Counted from the first letter of the stretch, positions 10,787-22,993 are shown. The stretch is DNA of 46,706 nucleotides from Nymphaea colorata (GCF_008831285.2 NW_022204815.1:1-46706); one strand, 5' to 3'. The notes: generated by a model not told the origin, from the sequence alone. Numbers and translations are program-made.

Positions 10787-11513
10787 GCAAGATGAGAAGA
10801 ATGGCTTGCCTTCTTCAATCATGGCAAGAGAGAAGTATCCCAAGCCCCTGGTCATCCATGATGGCAGACTGGCCTTTTTGCCTACTCCAATGGCCTCCTT
10901 GACTATGTTTCTATGGATTCCTTTTGCCTTCCCGCTAGCCATCTTCAGAATCGTAATCGGATCTCTCTCCCCATGAAGTTTGCTAGAGCAATAGCAGCCA
11001 TGGATGGTGTGCAGATAAGAGTCAAGGGGCTTGACAGAGTAGACAGAAACGCCTAAAAGGGTGTTCTCTATGTCTGCTCACACAGGACTCTGCTGGACCC
11101 TGTGATCCTCAGCAGTGCATTTCAAAAACCACTGTCAGCAGTGACCTACAGCGTGAGTAGAACCTCTGAGATCCTCTCCCCTATCAAAACAGTGAGGCTA
11201 ACAAGAAACAGAGAGAGAGATGCAGAGACCATGAACAGGCTGCTGAAGGAAGGGGACTTGGTGGTGTGCCCAGAGGGCACCACATGCAGAGAGACCTACC
11301 TCTTGAGATTCAGCTCACTGTTTGCAGAACTGGCTGATGACATAGTCCCTTTGGCCATGAACACATCTGTGAGCATGTTCTATGGCACAACAGCCAGTGG
11401 GTTCAAGTGTTTTGGACCCATTGTTCTTCATGATGAACCCTTCTCCTGTGTATGAAGTGGAGATATTGGGGTTGCTGACTAGATTACCAACATCTACACT
11501 TACTGCTCATTAG
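10787..11513 (+). pseudogene. Glycerol-3-phosphate acyltransferase (plant GPAT family), broken second exon
   Basis: The family transfers an acyl group to glycerol-3-phosphate at the ER, for cutin, suberin or storage lipid precursors. An acceptor site (..TTACTGTACAG, ending 10786) opens an exon whose frame gives AREKYPKPLVIHDGRLAF, as in plant GPATs, and runs to a TGA at 10974-10976. The homology then continues in another frame: KFARAIAAMDGVQIRVKGLD, a TAA at 11054-11056, then [15 protein letters not shown], the acyltransferase block I motif (HxxxxD intact), and [13 protein letters not shown], block III. A second shift occurs near 11430, after which [12 protein letters not shown] continues to a TAG at 11511-11513. 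The usual C-terminal 60-80 residues and the upstream exon with the HAD-like domain are not seen. Two shifts and an internal stop make it non-functional. Which GPAT subfamily is uncertain. Confidence 0.9.
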
Positions 11514-12285
11514 AATATTAAGCTGATCCAAAGTTCAAACTCAAAAATATAGCTCTTGACACTTGAATCTCATCAATAGGTATTCTTTCACAGTATCCTT
11601 TACCCTCGTTGAAGTAGCCATACAGAGGATCCCATGTTATCAACACTAAACCTATCACAACTGAATGATGTGATGTCACATAAAGTGACAAGAGCCTAGT
11701 GCAGCAGTTATATTATGGCCCAAGTATTGGCATGTGACGCAGATATGTAAGAACCAGTAAAAATTAAAAATTTGTTGCAAATAATCCCAAAGGAAAACAA
11801 GAGATTAACAGCAGATTCTCAGTTCTTTCAGTAAACCTTCTGCAATACTTTGTAAACCTGCAGAAATTTGAAAGACTGATTGCGTGTAATGCACAATAAG
11901 CCTTCAGAATCACAATAACAAAAGGACAGACTTATATTTAAGACCCCCAAAAGCTGACCGAACCTACTCATGACCCTCCTTGAAAGCAAAAGAAACATGT
12001 TTCATCCTAACCATGCTGGAAATAACTTTTTTTTTTTTCTCCAACCATGCCTCATTCGGTATCCCCTTTCAAACAAATCTGCATCCCTCTTCAAAGAAAA
12101 CCCTTGAACCAGAGAGGACAAAGAAGACGCCAAAGAGGGAAGGAAAAGAGGGAAAACATGCAACGCTTGTAGGAGATGCTGCGTCGGTTCACGAAGAAGA
12201 AGAACACCATAAAACCCCTCTGCCGCCACCGGAAATGCGTGCTGAAAATTGGCCGAGGGAGAGACAGGGGGCAGAAAAAACGAGC

Positions 12286-12290
<5 letters not shown>
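11514..12290. other. No gene recognised
   Basis: Non-coding sequence. From about 12080 it becomes purine-rich (AAGAAGACGCCAAAGAGG and similar) and leads into a GA microsatellite. That composition is common in plant 5' leaders, but no coding exon follows. Confidence 0.5.

Positions 12291-12326
<36 letters not shown>
12291..12326. repeat. (GA)18 microsatellite
   Basis: Uninterrupted GA run. The Arg/Glu and Ser/Leu peptides it encodes in both directions are artefacts of the repeat. Confidence 0.98.
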
Positions 12327-12329
<3 letters not shown>

Positions 12330-12539
12330 ACTATCACCATCGCAAGCCACCGCCCAGGAGCCGCTGGAAAATGCCCTACTGAGGAGCTGCTCGAAGACGC
12401 CCGTTGATGAGCTGCAGCAAGAGGAAACGAATAGAATCCGTGTAGACGACGAAGGAGAAGAAGAGATGGGGGAGAGAAACAGAAAGGCTCGGGCGACGGA
12501 GGTGAAGAAGAGAAACAGGAAGGGCTACTATATTATTTT

Positions 12540-13690
12540 GCTTTTTGTGTTTATTAACAAGCGAAGTATAAGGAATTTGCAATGCTGTCTCGTTAACTTT
12601 CAGAACTGCTCAGGTTCGATCATCAATTTCACTGGGTTTAATCTTTCTTCTTCAAGAATCCATGCTATGACAACCACCTTTGGTTGGTCCTACCAGATGC
12701 AGCATTTTACCTACCTGGGCATGCCGTTGCTCACTGGTCATCTCCTTGAAAGCATCTGCTCCCCTTTGCTTGTTAAAGTGGGGAAACGTTTATCATGTTG
12801 GAGGCAAAAGATGTTATCTCATGCTGGCATGTCATTTTGGTCTGATTACGTCCTTAGCCCTATTCCCCAATACTGGGGGCTTATCTTTTGGATCGCGCCC
12901 TCAGTGTTGCGTAAGATTGAACGAGCTTGTGCCAACTTCATTTTGGGGTGAATGTTGTGCTGGATCAATTTTCAACAACCATTCCCCTACGTGGCGTCAC
13001 ACTTTTGCAGCATGGAAAAGCATCAGATCTCTTATCAAATGAGAAGTTCACAATGGTATGCATGCGAACTTCTGGCTTGATGCGTGCCCTGGTTTCCCCC
13101 CTCTGGCTCTTAGGTCTGTTTCCTGGTGAGAAATACCCACTCATTGAAGCCACCAAATCCATCTCAATCTATGACATGCTTTTCAGAGATGGAGTGGCAT
13201 TCAACATTTTTGTAGTCATTTGAGCATGAATGTTACTCTTCCGACCCTTGATCACCAAGTGGGGGATATTCGGGTCTGGACTGTGGACCGTAAGAGCATT
13301 ATTCGAAGGTATAAGGGCCAATGCGGTAGCTGATAAATGGCGGGAGCGTATTTGGCCGGCTTCTGATCTGCCAAGAGCTAGCTGGGCTCTTTATACGGGA
13401 TGCGAGGGAAAGCTGCCTCTTGATTGCAGGGCTCAAAGATTGGGCCTCAATTTGGCTGTCTCTACCTAAATGCTATCGAGGACAAGAAGCATCTCTTCTT
13501 CATGGGCAACATTTATCGCAGGATTATGGACTATACTACTGGGAAGTTTAGGGGTCCCTCGAGTTCGTGGTAGTGGCACCAGCGCAGGTTTAGAGCGAAA
13601 TGGTTATTGAAATGTTGGAAGAACTGCTACCACCTTCTTGTGCGGCTTATTTGTGCGAAGCATGAAGGAAGAGACTCGAGAGGCCTTTCT
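12540..13690 (+). pseudogene. Second LINE fragment: 3' part of ORF2 (end of RT and zinc-binding tail)
   Basis: The plus strand encodes YLGMPLLTGHLLESICSPLL followed by KVGKRLSCWRQKMLSHAG and IPQYWGLIFWIAPSVLRKIE, the C-terminal end of plant L1-type RT (the block after YADD). Homology goes on in shifted frames: NGMHANFWLDACPGFPPLA and SISIYDMLFRDG near 13050-13190, VGDIRVWTVDRKSIIRRYKG near 13258-13317, and ASWALYTGCEGKLPLD near 13370-13425, which belong to the zinc-binding RT-associated tail. The catalytic part, endonuclease and ORF1 are absent, as expected for a 5'-truncated insertion. At least three frameshifts and several stops are present. Its sequence is unlike the LINE of the inverted duplication, so it is a separate family. 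Confidence 0.85.
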
Positions 13691-14225
13691 GGATTCTAAG
13701 GAGTCAACTTGTCAGGAACATTTCTGTCTTGGAAGCGGCTGGCTGAGTAAAGATAAACGGGGTTTTGCTGGACCGGCTCCAACATGGGGTTATTCCTGGA
13801 TGTTGGTTTTGGCCGGACTCTATGCATCCATATGGTTGTCACCTGTGTGCATAGTTCCACTGGATTCCCCAGCACTGTTAGATATAAAGATGGTACCCCA
13901 ATCTATGGGGTAGCTAGGTAGAAGCTGCCCTTAATTGGGCCCTCTACCGATGTATGGCAGAAATTCTTCGATAGATGGAGCAATTCTTGTTCAGTGCAAT
14001 CATGTCAAGTGGATGAATCATCTTGATGGTGCTATTAATGGATTTAGACCTTTTGTTTTCATTCTACAGCAGATCTGGCCCTGCAACCGAATGTGTGCAC
14101 TTGGGAGCTCCCCTCCAGCTGCTGAAGTTATTCATCTACTTACTCTATCTAATGATAGAGATCTTTTTTCTGAATGGAAAGGTCACGGATAGGGTCAGGA
14201 GCATTTTCTGTGTTTATAGTGACCC
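13691..14225. other. No gene recognised, possible LINE 3' flank
   Basis: Several short open frames occur without motifs. It may include remaining 3' sequence of the LINE fragment upstream, but no tail or target duplication marks an end. Confidence 0.4.
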
Positions 14226-14586
14226 ATTGTCACAAAAAACGGGGATGGTTATTAAACGGCGAGAAAAAAACGGGTATAATACGGTAAAGTTTTATATATC
14301 GAGAATAAAACAAGAAAAGTTCAGCAATTTTTTTAAAAAATTAAACATTTAATACATCTTAAAAATTATAAAAAATAATAACTAATAAAAAAACGGCAAA
14401 AAACGTGAAAATAACGGCAAAAAACAAGAAAATAACGTATAATACGGGTATTAAACGGGTATTATACGCATTTTTTGTTTTTTGACGTTTTAAAAAAAAA
14501 CGAGAATAGTACGGGTATTATACGGCAGAACTATTTTTGGCTTTAAATACGTGTTTTTTAAAAAAAACGGTGTTTTTTGTGACAAT
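14226..14586. mobile_element. MITE-like TIR element, 361 bp, AT-rich with CGGGTATAATACGG-type internal repeats
   Basis: The 5' end ATTGTCACAAAAAACGGGG and the reverse complement of the 3' end, ATTGTCACAAAAAACACCG, share 15 identical terminal bases. The interior is non-coding and carries repeated ACGGGTATTAAACGGG and CGGGTATAATACGG motifs in both directions, plus AACGGCAAAAAACG. The flanks, GTTTATAGTGACCCA on the left and AGTTTATACCCA on the right, look alike, but no clean target duplication of fixed length can be fixed, so the superfamily is unclear. Confidence 0.7.
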
Positions 14587-17500
14587 AGTTTATACCCAGA
14601 GAAAGACAGCCTTAAAGGCTCCCATTTTTGTCACCGTATATAACTATTTCTTGTCAATAATATTCTGGGAAAATTCCCGCAGCCTTTCTACGGAGTATAT
14701 TTTTAAAAAGGTTATGATACCATAGAAAAACCCTAAAAAAGGAAGCAGGAAGTTGAAAAGCCATACAGTTTAAATAGACTTTAATTTGTTTAGGTTTCCA
14801 TATCCCAGTTCATTACTTTATATGCTATGGCTGTTGACCTTTTCTTCAACAATAAGAAATAAACATTTTTTTTTTCAATAAGCCGCTCATTAACTTGCAT
14901 CTATTTGGTGTCGCTCAACTAGAATTGCATTGTCAACATATGTCATTTTTGAAATCTAAATCAAATCTGGAAAATAATCATCTTCTCATCACCTAAATAT
15001 GTTCGCTATAATGGTTAGGTCGAATATTTTGATTATGAATTTAGGAATTTATAATTTTCGATTCTAGATTGTTTGGTCCAGCTTGGCCACGTGGTTTAGG
15101 TTCAATTATGAGCCTTATTGAGTTACTACCTGAGATCTGATGAAGCATTACGCATCATATTGTCATTTATCTCTGTAATGTTTAGACTCATACATGCATC
15201 CATCGAAAACCTTGATTCATACTTAGGACTTGGCATAGAGCATTAAGATTGGCTCTAGAATTGAACATGGCTTTTTTACTCGAGAGTGGATTAGAACTCA
15301 AATTGAATTGCACCAATCAAATGAAATCGAATAAGTTTCGGTAGATAAGATCTGAATGGCTGAATCCCATTGACTGATGACCCAGATTCATTTAAGGACT
15401 ACCAATCTAGATCAAATAAGAAATAGTAGATTAAATTTTGGTCTGAATTTTGTTTTTTAAGCATCCAATTCATTTGGTAGCAAGTCCAATAAAGATATTG
15501 GATTTTCACATGTAACCATGTAGATCCATGTTTGTTTTGATCCAATCATTTTGTTAATTCAATAAATAATTTTTTATTATTTTAAAAAAATTTGATTTTA
15601 AATGTATATATTTCAATGTTAGTTAAAAAAACACTTCAATAAAGGAATTTTTGTTTAATTGATTGCGTTAATTTATCTTTTGAAAGTATGTTTTTCTGTT
15701 TTAATTTAAAATTTTGTTTGGATAACAAAAGAAATTGTCTCAAGCATGTATTTTGAGTCTAAATTACAAGAAATACATATTAAAAAAAATTATAGCCTCA
15801 AATAGTAATCATGGATCATTATTCTTATAAACCAAGTTCAACTTCTTAATATATTAATCCTACACTATTTTTGTTTCGAAAATACTAGTCTTTTATTTTC
15901 ATTAAGTTTTTTACTATTATATTTATATGACCTTATTTCTTCATTTTAAGTTGAAATTTACTTAACAAATGTCATAATTTATTACGGCCTTATATACTTA
16001 AAATAAGATTCAAATTTATTATGGGTTAGGGTCCACGTGAAAGAAAATATGGCTATGAACCTTCATTTTCCAGCTACTGAGTGATAATTGACGTGGGTCA
16101 AGGAGGGTGGTTTATGGAAGAATGATAAATCTTAAAAGTTTAATTCTTTGTATAGATTTTATGTTATTGTATTGTCAATAATTTAAGTTGGTTCCCTTGT
16201 TTACAGCTTTTGCCAAAACAGCCCAAAACGTGTTAAGTTCCAGGTTCAAAACCCATCAACCCATAATTTCAAAAGACGTTGGATTCGAATTTATAGTTTC
16301 TGATTCGGATTCCATAGGATTAAGACTGATGGGCGACTTCGGATTCTGATTCGAATATCATATTAAGAAAAGTGTTATCCAAACAGATAATTATTTAAAA
16401 CCAAATCCAAATTCGATTAGATATCATCTTTTAAATTCATATCCAATCTGATTTTTTATTGGGATGTTCTATCATATCTGATTTTTTTAAATGTTTCGGT
16501 CAGATATCGGATCTGTTGAGATCCCTAAATGGCAGAGTCAAAGACCAGAATTTGCTAACCTCTGTGACTATCAAAGGGCATTCCATCAATTGACTGAGAC
16601 TCGTAATCAATACTTTTCAACATAACATGAAATCAACAACAATCCCATGAAATTTAAGCATCAGTTCTTGAAATGTGTTGGTAATCTTGCATGCTCATAT
16701 TTGGACAGTTCTTAACATTTGTGAAATGTATACAATCAGATAACATTGCTAACATGTTGTTCTATGAATACCAGTTATGTAATTAGTGTTTTTCTTTTTC
16801 CTTTAAAAAGGCATCACTTCTCAGAGTTTGGTTTTACAAAAATCTCTGCAATCAATTGGTAATCAAACTGGAAACAAACTTGTCCCCCTAAAAGACAACC
16901 ACAGCTTCTAATTGGAGTGTGGGATTGATGGAGTCAGCATCTATCTACAGTCCTCGAGCAATCCATTGAACAGCTACACAAGGAAGCTCACAGGTTCATA
17001 AGATATCCATCCTATGAATCAAGATCACATTGATGGGCTATACATGGATAACTGGATTTCCAAATTAGAAAGAGAAACAAGCAAAGGCCATAATGAAGCT
17101 CAGCAGCAATCCTTGTGGGGACACCAGAAGAGATGATCTCAAAATGCATGATGCTCCACAATTTGATAAACTGTCTATTAAATGGGAAAAAAGGGAAATC
17201 AAGGTCAATTTGTCAGAGTTTAAACTTCGTTCCGGAGAAAGCCTCATAGGAATGTTATGAGCAAAACTAAATTCCAGATGAATCAAAGGGAAGACTTACA
17301 TTCCTTTTGTTTTCTTCCCGTTTTCTTTGGGATCTAGAGCAACATGATCTGATAGGAGAAACATTTCCAGCAAGTATAAATTTTACTTAAGTCAGAGAGT
17401 TGCAACTTGTAACATACTCAAAGGCTTGCCACCACAAGAACAAAAAAAATTGGTTCCTCGTTTAACCAAACCTAGACAACTAGAACCCAAATGACAGTAA

Positions 17501-17690
17501 CAGCTAACAGAGCCTCAAATCTTATTGGATGACTCAGAACTACAATGATGATATCCAAATTCACAATTTCATATACAGAATGAAGTAAAATGATAATCAG
17601 TCTCTTGTTCTGCAACAGAAAATTTGAGATCATGCAAAATCATATGTCAAGAAGTACAGGGATGCAGGGAAATTCAGGTTTATTAGCTAC
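14587..17690. other. AT-rich non-coding region
   Basis: No coding exon is recognisable on either strand. Around 16270-16520 there are clustered motifs such as GATTCGGATTC, CGGATTCTGATTCGAATATC and CAATCTGATTTTTTATTGGG in both directions, resembling worn subterminal repeats of a DNA transposon, but no termini can be defined. The open frames present are short and featureless. Confidence 0.5.
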
Positions 17691-18045
17691 TTTGGAGTGG
17701 GCGCCTTTTGACAATAGTGAACCATCAAAAACATAGCTACAGAGACAAAGAGAGACGGAAAACACGAGTAACTTGAAGCCAAACAATCTGTACTTAGATA
17801 AAAAAAACCATCATACGGAAAGGAAACAGAAATTAAAAGCAAGAGGAGGGTAAATTTCCTGTTGTGAGAGGCATACTTGAATAAAGGAGCAGCCAAGAGG
17901 GATATGACCAAATCTCTTGTTGGTATTGAAGGCCTGCGTATGAAAAACAGAAAAAAGGAAAGATGAATTTTCACAAAACAAGCATGTGAGAGAGCGACAA
18001 AGAGACGCATAGGGCTCACCTGGGGCTGCAAGCAGGCGACGTTGG

Positions 18046-18320
18046 GTTTGACAGGAGAGACCTGTGCAACGAGAGAGGTAACGAACAAGAGAGCAAGAGA
18101 GGAGGAGACGCAGCGATAGAGGAGGAGACGCAGCGAGAGAGGAGAGACCTGTGCAGCAGCAAAGGTGAGGAACAAGAGAGCGAGAGAGAAGGAGACGCAG
18201 TGACAGAGGGAGACGCAGTGAAAGAGGAGGAGATGCAGCGAGAGAGGAGAGAGGAGAGGACCTGTGCAGCAAGAGAGGAGAGGAACAATCGAGTGCGAGG
18301 GAGGAGGAGACGCAGTGATA
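18046..18320. repeat. Purine-rich degenerate minisatellite
   Basis: GAGAGACCTGTGCARC blocks recur near 18052, 18145 and 18258, each followed by ACAAGAGAGC-like and GGAGACGCAGYGA-like blocks, giving a degenerate repeat of roughly 90-110 bases with smaller internal repeats. The long Ser/Leu/Arg-rich frames on the minus strand here come from this composition, not from a gene. Confidence 0.75.
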
Positions 18321-20474
18321 GAGGGGAAGAAGGGCGTCGATGGGAGTAAGAGGGGAAAAATTGAGAACCGTTAGGGCTCTCAATTTTGTCTCCGCGAAAA
18401 AGTCCGACCTCAATAGGTCTGACGTTTTCCGTGTGAAATTTCACCCGATCGTACAAATTTTTCAGGTGAAATTTCAGGGCATTTGATTTGTCGTGAGGTG
18501 AACGGGTGAAAGTTCACTTGCCTGTACAGTTTTCAACCAATGCATAGGGTTTTTCCTGTGCATCAACAAGGCCTTAATTTGAAAAAAATAATTATGTGAA
18601 TTGAACAACACCGAAGAATATGTAACATGAGATATAGAAGACAAGGAGATTCAAACTGACACATCTGAAAATATGATTCCTTTGGAGACGGATAGTGTTT
18701 TATACGAGCAATGAGTCCATTAAAATGTCAAAAGTGAACTTAGCTAGGCGTGATAATCTCACTCTTTCCATCATTTTACTGTCCAAAAGAAAAGTACATG
18801 GAGCTGGAACTTAATTAGTCTTAATTAATGTCTGTTGTATCTGAGAAATGATAACGTTTATTTTGGAGCCCAGATGGTTAGCCCATTCTAATGTTAATGT
18901 GTATTGTTTGACCTACTTCGGACTCGAAGATATGCTGTTTATTAAAAAATCTGGGTTTGGATGATTGTGAACTATGAACTGACCTGACTTGATCCATTTG
19001 ATCAAGGGGAAGTGGTATACATTGTGATACGGAAGGACCGTAAAAAGAGGGCGACCATTCGAAATCAATTTAGGAAGTGCAGAGGAGAGGAGAACGAGAA
19101 GGAATGAACGGTCCTCAGAAGGAGTCGACGAGAGGAGTTCGAATCTCAGGTGTTTTCTTGATCCTCGCCAATTTGTCGAAGTTCTGTGCGAAAATCATAG
19201 ATCGGAAAAATCATAGAACCAGAACATCTGCTCCTTGCTTGAGCCGAATTTTGCTTTTACTATGTTTATTCTTTTGAAGACATGGAAATCGCTTCCGCTT
19301 TGTAGATAAGTAACCGTCCGAAATTTCTATTTATCCTCGATCCGTGAATCATTTTGCTAAAGATCAAGAAAGCGAAGAACCAGATCGTTTTCTCGTCCGC
19401 TGATCCGAGTTTCCGTTCAAGAAAACAAAGAATCATAATATCTTGCATAGGTTGACCGCGATCTTCCTTTCTTTGATCATTCCTGCTTTACGAGTCTCCA
19501 ATTCTTGGATAAGGAAAGAAGATCGTTAGAGAACCTGTTATCCGTTCTTGATTGACAATTGACTTTACAGAAGATGATAAAAAAGGCGAAGAACAAGGTC
19601 ATTTTCTCATAGAGTGGCCAGAAGTTTCCTTAACGTATTTGCTACGAGATGCGGAGTTCGGTTTTCTTAGACAAAGAGAGAAAATGGGCTGGGAAAATGT
19701 TTTAAGTTATTGATCCATGAATCTTGTAGGTCGTTGCAGTTAAAATTGGTTTCAGGGAATGTGCTGCTAATGGAAGGTATTTCAGAATCGTGTGTAAAGA
19801 TGTGCTGGATATTTTCCAAGATGTAGTTTCTTCTCCGTTTTAGTGGCTGTTAGTTTTTCTCCTTCTGATAATCTAAAATTGGGGAAAACGTTTGCGCCAG
19901 TTCCTCTCTTGTGCGAGAGTCGTCGGTATGAGGTAGTTGTGTTATGGAATTATGTCTGTGATACTGTGTCATTTTTCGTACGGTGTATGCAGAGTATGTT
20001 TGTTTCGAGTTGTAACGAGAAGAGAAATTTAGAAGTTTACCTCTGCTGCCTTTTTTTTCTGTTTCTTTTGCTTTTCTGCTCTGTTAGTGTGGGTGAAATG
20101 CTCTGTTGTAACATACTCTGGTTTCAACAGAATCATTTTATGGAGGATTATAAGAAAAAAGGAAACAAGTCCAACCGAACCTCCCTTTATCTAATGGCAT
20201 TTGCTCTATGTAAAAGCATTTTCTCCATGTACTCGTCTTGTTACACTCATCGAGCTAATTATATTGTTAGAATATCAATATAAGCGTCGGAGAGTGTCTG
20301 ATCTAAAATATGTTCTCATAAAATAAGTTTCTATTCAGCTTCATTCTTGATATCACATTCCGGACACTGTTTCAACTCAGCCTCCTGAAGTTATCTTGCT
20401 ATGTTACAAACCGATTGTTTACTATGATGTATCGGCTCTTTTGTTAACTCACTGGCTAATTGTCATTGGACCAG
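18321..20474. other. Non-coding; possible 5' region of the MSH5 copy
   Basis: A perfect palindrome GTGAAATTTCAC lies near 18435 and recurs in part near 18470. From about 19020 the sequence has a GA-rich, leader-like stretch followed by T-rich, intron-like DNA. An ATG at 19104 starts 15 codons running into a possible donor, but its reading phase does not join the first recognised MSH5 exon, so I do not assign it. No other gene is visible. Confidence 0.45.
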
Positions 20475-20506
20475 GTCTACATGACATGTATCATGCAAGG
20501 GCACCG
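20475..20506 (+). pseudogene. MSH5: MSH5 exon remnant: VYMTCIMQGHR
   Basis: Encodes VYMTCIMQGHR, the N-terminal block that precedes the mismatch-repair N domain. An acceptor ACCAG precedes it and a GTAATC donor follows at 20507. Split codon CG + A joins the next exon in phase. The exon start may lie a few codons earlier. Confidence 0.8.
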
Positions 20507-20738
20507 GTAATCATCCAGCTAGGCTCCCTGTCATGTTTTATGGCTTTGAACTTTTATAGCAGCATGTTTACTATGAAATATCACAGAATTAAGCCTTGAT
20601 CTTTATTAAGACTGTGGCACTGGATTGGAGCAAATATTGTAATTTTAGTGACCATGGCCATCCAATGCACATAAATTAAAATTTATTGATTTTTTTTTTA
20701 AATTTTTTTAAGTTGAGATAGGGTTTTTATCAAAACAG

Positions 20739-20832
20739 AGTGGGGATTCCATATCATGATGTAGGCATCAACCAGCTTCAAGTGTTGGAGGTATGGTAGG
20801 ATGGAAATGGACGACTTTACATTAATTAATCT
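20739..20832 (+). pseudogene. MSH5: MSH5 exon remnant: VGIPYHD..VLEVW
   Basis: Starts after AAAACAG and encodes VGIPYHDVGINQLQVLEVW, then a TAG (20797-20799) where a Glu is expected, then DGN. One extra base near 20809 shifts the remainder, which reads DDFTLINL in the corrected phase. Confidence 0.85.
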
Positions 20833-21084
20833 TGTTACTTGCTGTTGACTTTAACATCAATGTCTTCACTGAGTTTTCCATACTTGGATATGTCCAATAT
20901 GCTTGCTTCTCTTTAGATGCCCATGTACTGCTATTTTTCATGCGGCATAAGTCATGTGCCACATTCCTCTAATCTTGTAAATGTGTACACATATGCATCA
21001 AGACATACTTTACTGACACAGTCTTCTGCCCCATTCTCTTTGATTTGTTTAGTTAACTTATTTCTGTGAATGATTTTACTGTAG

Positions 21085-21170
21085 TGAAATACCAAGCAAA
21101 CCAAACCCATCAATGACTTACACAAGCACTAAAACAGAAGAATCATTTGCGTCTGCTTTGAGAAAGAAAG
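21085..21170 (+). pseudogene. MSH5: MSH5 exon remnant: VKYQA..TSTKTEESFASALRKK
   Basis: Acceptor TGTAG precedes and donor GTTAGT follows. The first codons give KYQAN; a one-base shift within CAAACCAAACCC moves into the frame encoding TSTKTEESFASALRKK. Confidence 0.85.
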
Positions 21171-21241
21171 GTTAGTGCAAATCCTTTGTGAACTATAGAA
21201 AGTATGTTCGTTTTGTTTATGATTGTGTCACTGCTGCACAG

Positions 21242-21311
21242 AGGGGAGCCATGAGCTTGAAGTAAAGCTTGTCAAAAGCTCAATATTCAGCTATGAACAA
21301 GCTTGGCACAG
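21242..21311 (+). pseudogene. MSH5: MSH5 exon remnant: VKLVKSSIFSYEQAWHR
   Basis: The best-preserved exon: acceptor TGCACAG, open frame GSHELEVKLVKSSIFSYEQ then AWH, donor GTACAAC. The terminal AG makes the first two bases of... a split Arg codon completed by the next exon. Confidence 0.9.
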
Positions 21312-21742
21312 GTACAACAGCTTGAATCGATCTTTATACTATTCATCTCTTAGGAACATTCTACTTAGGGGAAGGATATGCTCTAGAAACACATTTTCTC
21401 TTGTCAGCCACAAGGATCAGTAATCACATATTGTAACATTTTCAGCACTTTTCCTGAATCTCTGTGCAAGAGGCTGCTTTCATTAGAGAGAAACATACAT
21501 GTTTCCTGATTGATCTTAATGATCATTAATCACATATGAGAATCTTGAGAAAGCATTTTGAAACATTTCTCATGAATTTCTGTGCAAGAAATAGCTTTTT
21601 TTTAGAGACAAACACACATTTTATCTCTTTGACTATAATGATCATGAATCACATATAGAAACCTTGAGAAAGCATTTGCATTTTCTAACCCTTCTCATGT
21701 ACTTCGGTGCAGACACTGCTTGCATTCTAGAGCTGCAAACTT

Positions 21743-21748
21743 TGTGTG

Positions 21749-21778
<30 letters not shown>
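21743..21778. repeat. Compound (TG)n(TC)n microsatellite
   Basis: TG run of seven units passing into eleven TC units, inside an MSH5 intron. Confidence 0.97.
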
Positions 21779-21780
<2 letters not shown>

Positions 21781-22963
21781 CACAAATCTATAGAGACTGC
21801 TTTTATTGGACACTGATGTATGTACGTATAAAATTCCATTCATTTATACAATGGTCTAGACGTGTCCAAAGTAGGTCTTCAACCATAAACTGAGTGTAAA
21901 CTTTATCAAAGCTATATAGTGACTAAGAAATGCATCAATTAAATATAGAAACTTTCATGTAGCTACCATAAACTGCATGTGATTGGGCATTAGATGAACA
22001 AAATAGGTTGAAGAGTGCTTAAACCTAGTTGACTCCTTGGAGGACCAGTGCAGAAGGGCTAGGCCTCCATACAAGACTGTAAAAGGGGCTCAGTAGAAAT
22101 GGTCATGCTGCGTTGACCTTATTGCATTCTTAATCATGCTTCTTTCTAAACCTGAAATTATTAGTTACTAAACTCCAAGCAAATTGGCAGAATATGAGTG
22201 TGAATGGGACAGAATATAGGCACTCAAAAGGCGAGATGCTGAATATGCAATAACCTCATAAGGGAATATTATGCATGAAAATATAAGCTGAAGAAATAAC
22301 GAGTTGAGCTTCTACTATGGTGCAGTACTGTATATACCATATTTGACATGCTAAAGTGTTCTAAATTCATCTTGGAATTTGATCTCCCAAGTAGTAGATT
22401 TTGTAGCTGTAATGCCTTGCACGACATCAAATGCAGCAAAAGAGAGCGTAGAATGTTGTTCCTCTCTATGTTGCTGCACTTGATATGCACATCTCATTTC
22501 ATCCTTCTTCAGGAAACAATATTATACCAGGAAGAGGTATAAAATTAGGTGCTATCCTACATCTGTGGTCAGCCATTATCAAAATATTCTTCTACTTTCC
22601 GTGAAAAGGGCAAACTTATTCAAGTCTTGCTAACCAGTTTAGGTTAACCTTCTCGAGGCTAATATTCTTATCATATACTTTTGTCAACCGTTTACAGTCA
22701 TTTGCATAAATATTCATATTATGTCTTCTTTCTTTTGTAGTTTGTTAACATCTTCTCTGCAGTATGAAGTTTGCTTTTGATGCTAAAATGATCATTAATT
22801 TGGCTTGCAAAAATTAAATATGAATTCGTTGTCAACTGTGTTTTCTTGGCTACTGCCATTGTCTTTCTAGTTATAGTACATATAAATGAAATAGAGATCC
22901 TGAATCTCCTGATTTGCTTTTTGTCAGCTATGGATACATGACATTTTTGTTTTACTATTCCAG

Positions 22964-22993
22964 AATGCTATATCTTAGGGTCTCCAGAATAGT
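22964..22993 (+). pseudogene. MSH5: MSH5 exon remnant: MLYLRVSRI, truncated by transposon insertion
   Basis: After acceptor TATTCCAG the frame gives MLYLRVSRI, which follows AWHR in MSH5. Similarity fades after 22993 and GC-rich transposon sequence starts near 23028. Confidence 0.75.

Noticed and set aside
12002-12382. Overlapping 112- and 116-codon frames on both strands
   Set aside because: Driven by the GA microsatellite and a purine-rich leader-like stretch; no homology seen.
17687-18456. Long Ser/Leu/Arg-rich frames on the minus strand (up to 200 codons)
   Set aside because: They coincide with the purine-rich minisatellite, overlap in three frames, and have no domain; composition alone keeps them open.
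19104-19149. Possible MSH5 first exon (ATG plus 15 codons before a GT)
   Set aside because: Its phase does not join the first recognised MSH5 exon and the peptide does not resemble the family.
19843-20283. 146-codon open frame
   Set aside because: T-rich, Cys/Phe-rich composition typical of intron sequence; no motif.
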